From positions 1 through 32,958 of the forward strand of contig JABGRQ010000112.1 of the NCBI GenBank assembly GCA_018648225.1: 32,958 nt of DNA. The letters are read 5' to 3'. The DNA is from Chloroflexota bacterium (GTDB taxonomy: Bacteria; Chloroflexota; Anaerolineae; Anaerolineales; UBA11858). The notes under the pieces were generated by a model. The model made no database searches, had not been told where the DNA came from, and worked only from the letters and a program-made list of their open reading frames with translations. Below, piece after piece: positions 30,834-32,958 of this stretch; positions within the stretch are counted from its first letter, which is position 1, and every line of letters starts with the position of its first letter. Both the position numbers and the translations under genes were made by a program.

Positions 30834-31510
30834 TGACGACTTTCAAAGGCTTTTCTGCCGGGCCGGTCACACCCCTCCCCGATGTTTTCTTTGGCGAATT
30901 ATTGCCGCAGATCAATCATCTGGGGGAGTTGAAAGTGACGCTATATGCTCTGTGGAAGTTGGACCATTCCGAGGAAGATTTCCCCTATTTGCGGGAATCT
31001 GACTTTGCAGCGGATGAGCGTTTTTCCTCGGGGTTGGCTGCCACGCCCGAGGATATTGAGTCAACTCTGAGCGAGTCTCTGAAACGCGCACTTGAACGTG
31101 GCACGCTCCTCGGGGTGGATTCATCCGAGGGAGAACGGCTTTATTTCCTCAATTCCCCCAAAGGCCGCGCCGCCGTCGCCGCCATCCGCCGCGGAGATTG
31201 GCAGCCCCAAAAAAGTTACCGCGCTGACACCGTATTGGCCGCTGAGCGCCCCAATATCTACCAGCTTTATGAGAGAAATGTCGGCGTGCTGACCCCTATG
31301 CTGGCCGAGAGTCTGAAAGATGCCGAAGACGAATATCCGTCGGAATGGATTGAAGAAGCCATCCGGATTGCCGTAGAAAAAAATGTGCGCAACTGGCGTT
31401 ATATTGAGGCCATTTTGCGCCGCTGGCAAGAGAGAGGTTATGATGTCCGAAAAGATCGACGAGACATTGAAGAAAGCCGCCAGGAATATTCCAACTGGGA
31501 AGATGACTGA
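30833..31510 (+). CDS. DnaD-domain replication protein
   Basis: This 225-residue protein has an N-terminal region (about 1-110) with a winged-helix-like predicted pattern. A DnaD/DnaB_2 domain spans about 150-205: YQLYERNVGVLTPMLAESLKDAE, and WIEEAIRIAVEKNVRNWRYIEAILRRWQERG, the family signature. DnaD proteins remodel DNA and recruit helicase loaders at origins. An acidic tail ends in NWEDD. The start ATG 30833 overlaps the dnaB stop, and the last 71 bases overlap the next gene in another frame. Its place between the helicase and an ATPase loader supports a primosome role. Confidence 0.88.
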   Translation: MTTFKGFSAGPVTPLPDVFFGELLPQINHLGELKVTLYALWKLDHSEEDFPYLRESDFAADERFSSGLAATPEDIESTLSESLKRALERGTLLGVDSSEGERLYFLNSPKGRAAVAAIRRGDWQPQKSYRADTVLAAERPNIYQLYERNVGVLTPMLAESLKDAEDEYPSEWIEEAIRIAVEKNVRNWRYIEAILRRWQERGYDVRKDRRDIEESRQEYSNWEDD

Positions 31511-32837
31511 AGCCCAGCCAGAATATCGGTTGCACGATTTGCCAGGTGAGCCGGATTGTCCGGTTTGCAGCGGTGTTGGCTATTTGCAGCAAGATTTTCC
31601 GGTAGGACATCCTGAATTTGGCAAACTGCGCATCTGCGATTGCCGGCAGGCGCGGATGAATCGGCGCGCCCACAGCCGTCTTTTTGCCATGAGCAATCTG
31701 GATGAGTTGACACATCTAACGTTTGAGAACTTTAAACCCCACGGTCGGATTGGTATGGGTGCCATTGAAGCGCAGTCATTGGAAGCAGCTTTTGAATCGG
31801 CACAGCGTTTCGCACATAAGATGGATGGATGGCTGGTGCTGCAAGGCGGTTATGGCTGCGGAAAAACACATCTGGCAGCCGCCATTGCCAATTTTGTTGT
31901 GGAATTGGATATTCCCACGCTGTTCATAACCGTGCCCGATTTACTGGACTCCTTGCGGTTTTCCTATGATGATCCCGAAGCGACCTTCGAGCAACGTTTC
32001 GATGAAATTCGTAATATTCCGCTGCTAATCATGGATGATTTTGGCACGCAAAACGCCACCAATTGGGCGCAGGAAAAATTATTCCAGATTATTAATTACC
32101 GTTATATTAACAAATTACCGATGGTAGTTACCACCAACCTGTTGCTGGCCGACATTGAAGCGCGCATACTCTCGCGCCTGAGCGATTCCGAATATGTTCG
32201 CACGCTGCGAATTCTCTCTCCTGATTATCGCCGCCCTTCACACGATTCGTCCGGCCCGCTAGAAAATTTGCACAAATTTACCTTCGAAACTTTTGAACTG
32301 CGTGCCGCGGAGAATTTGCAAGCCAGCGAGACGCAGGGCTTGCAGAAAGCACTGAAAGAAGCGCGCGAATTCGCCGAAGACCCGGACGGCTGGCTGGTGC
32401 TGACGGGGCCATTTGGCTGCGGGAAAACGCACCTGGCAGCCGCAATTGCCAACTATCAGGCCGAAAAAGGGTATCATTTGCCCATGTTCGTGGTCGTACC
32501 TGATCTGATGGATCATTTGCGGGCAACGTTTGGGCCGCGCAGCACCGTCAGCCTGGATCGCCGTTTTGAGGAAGTGCGCAAAGCGCCGTTGCTGATTCTG
32601 GATGACCTGGGCACATTGAATATGACTCCCTGGGCGCGGGAAAAATTGTATCAACTTTTCAATTATCGCTACTACGCTGAGATGCCAACTGTAATTACGA
32701 CTCCTGAACTAAAAGATGAAATGGATCCCCGTTTGCTCAGCCGGATGAAAGACACTCGTTTGTGTACCATCTGCGCCATTACCGTGCCTTCGTACCGCGG
32801 CACAGGCGGACAGGGCAAACGCAAAAAGCGACGTTAG
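31440..32837 (+). CDS. DnaC/DnaI-like helicase loader with two tandem AAA+ modules
   Basis: This 465-residue protein contains two complete DnaC-type ATPase modules in one chain. An N-terminal Cys cluster (C40-x2-C43...C66-x-C68) suggests zinc binding. Module 1 has Walker A GGYGCGKT (136-143), Walker B LLIMDD (195-200), sensor TTN (231-233) and an arginine-finger candidate RILSR (242-246). Module 2 has GPFGCGKT (323-330), LLILDD (384-389), TTPE and RLLSR (431-435). Both are preceded by a similar helical segment (TFENF / TFETF). DnaC and DnaI normally have one module and load DnaB. A basic tail ends the protein. Starts ATG 31440 or 31443, after a GAGAGAGG site within the DnaD-like gene. Confidence 0.88.
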   Translation: MMSEKIDETLKKAARNIPTGKMTEAQPEYRLHDLPGEPDCPVCSGVGYLQQDFPVGHPEFGKLRICDCRQARMNRRAHSRLFAMSNLDELTHLTFENFKPHGRIGMGAIEAQSLEAAFESAQRFAHKMDGWLVLQGGYGCGKTHLAAAIANFVVELDIPTLFITVPDLLDSLRFSYDDPEATFEQRFDEIRNIPLLIMDDFGTQNATNWAQEKLFQIINYRYINKLPMVVTTNLLLADIEARILSRLSDSEYVRTLRILSPDYRRPSHDSSGPLENLHKFTFETFELRAAENLQASETQGLQKALKEAREFAEDPDGWLVLTGPFGCGKTHLAAAIANYQAEKGYHLPMFVVVPDLMDHLRATFGPRSTVSLDRRFEEVRKAPLLILDDLGTLNMTPWAREKLYQLFNYRYYAEMPTVITTPELKDEMDPRLLSRMKDTRLCTICAITVPSYRGTGGQGKRKKRR

Positions 32838-32840
32838 TAC

Positions 32841-32885
32841 CGACAAAAAAAGAAGCGGTTTGCACAACCGCTTCTTTTTTTGTCG
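32841..32885 (+). terminator. Terminator after the helicase operon
   Basis: Perfect 20-bp arms (32841-32860 and 32866-32885) enclose the loop TGCAC. The GC-rich part AGAAGCGGTT is flanked by A- and T-tracts, so it can terminate from either side. The remaining bases 32886-32958 show no gene. Confidence 0.92.
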
Positions 32886-32958
32886 ATTGTTTTTATGAAT
32901 AAGATGATATTGGACTTTGTACAACCGAAACAAACACGGAAAAATCCGAGAGTGTGAT

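Noticed and set aside
31440-32837. IS21 IstB transposition helper
   Set aside because: IstB is a single-module ATPase next to istA. No transposase or IS ends are present, and the gene overlaps a DnaD-like gene in a dnaB operon.

Overview
The window is a moderately GC-rich bacterial chromosome segment with about 27 protein genes, one tRNA and an unusual density of small repeats. The gene set suggests Chloroflexota, probably an Anaerolineae-like lineage: a Flp-type pilin, a lipoprotein with a Thr/Pro-rich linker, multi-PAS/GAF sensors, a PMT-type membrane glycosyltransferase, a DnaB-DnaD-DnaC-like helicase operon and acyl-CoA metabolism. This placement is inference; there is no rRNA or marker search behind it.

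Bases 1-3920 are the translation/transcription block tuf (3' end)-rpmG-tRNA-Trp-secE-nusG-rplK-rplA-rplJ-rplL. It carries three recognisable RNA control elements: two L1-type mRNA sites (before rplK and before rplA) and an L10 leader whose 3' strand can pair with the 5' arm of a downstream terminator. The block ends at a terminator after rplL, and rpoBC does not follow. A response regulator/histidine kinase pair comes next (3968-6039).

Bases 6056-7542 (minus strand) hold a membrane-anchored lytic transglycosylase and an unknown four-TM protein. They lie behind a strong promoter overlapped by a perfect LexA-like palindrome. On the plus strand follow a thiolase, a GNAT acetyltransferase and a cholesterol-oxidase-like GMC flavoprotein (7924-11296). 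A minus-strand block (11405-17686) encodes, in transcription order, a pilin fused to a LamG-like domain, a small anchored beta-sandwich protein, and two large membrane sensors. Both sensors lack a kinase, cyclase or DNA-binding output domain but share a C-terminal helical tail.

Bases 18105-28628 carry an acyl-CoA dehydrogenase, a PMT-like glycosyltransferase with a CBM-like tail, a lipoprotein, a small membrane protein, and an acyl-CoA carboxylase operon (carboxyltransferase, alpha/beta hydrolase, biotin carboxylase, biotin carrier). With the thiolase and dehydrogenase this points to fatty-acid or branched-chain/propionyl-CoA turnover. Bases 28807-32837 carry a DUF151 nuclease-family protein and the helicase operon dnaB-dnaD-like-double dnaC-like. 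The last protein contains two complete DnaC-type AAA+ modules in one chain.

The repeats are the least expected part: a family of long palindromic elements (one with clean terminal inverted repeats and an 8-bp target duplication), an 8-bp-period array between rpmG and tRNA-Trp, 7-bp-period arrays (one intergenic, one inside a coding region), a palindromic element read in frame inside the GMC oxidoreductase, and a REP-like inverted repeat.
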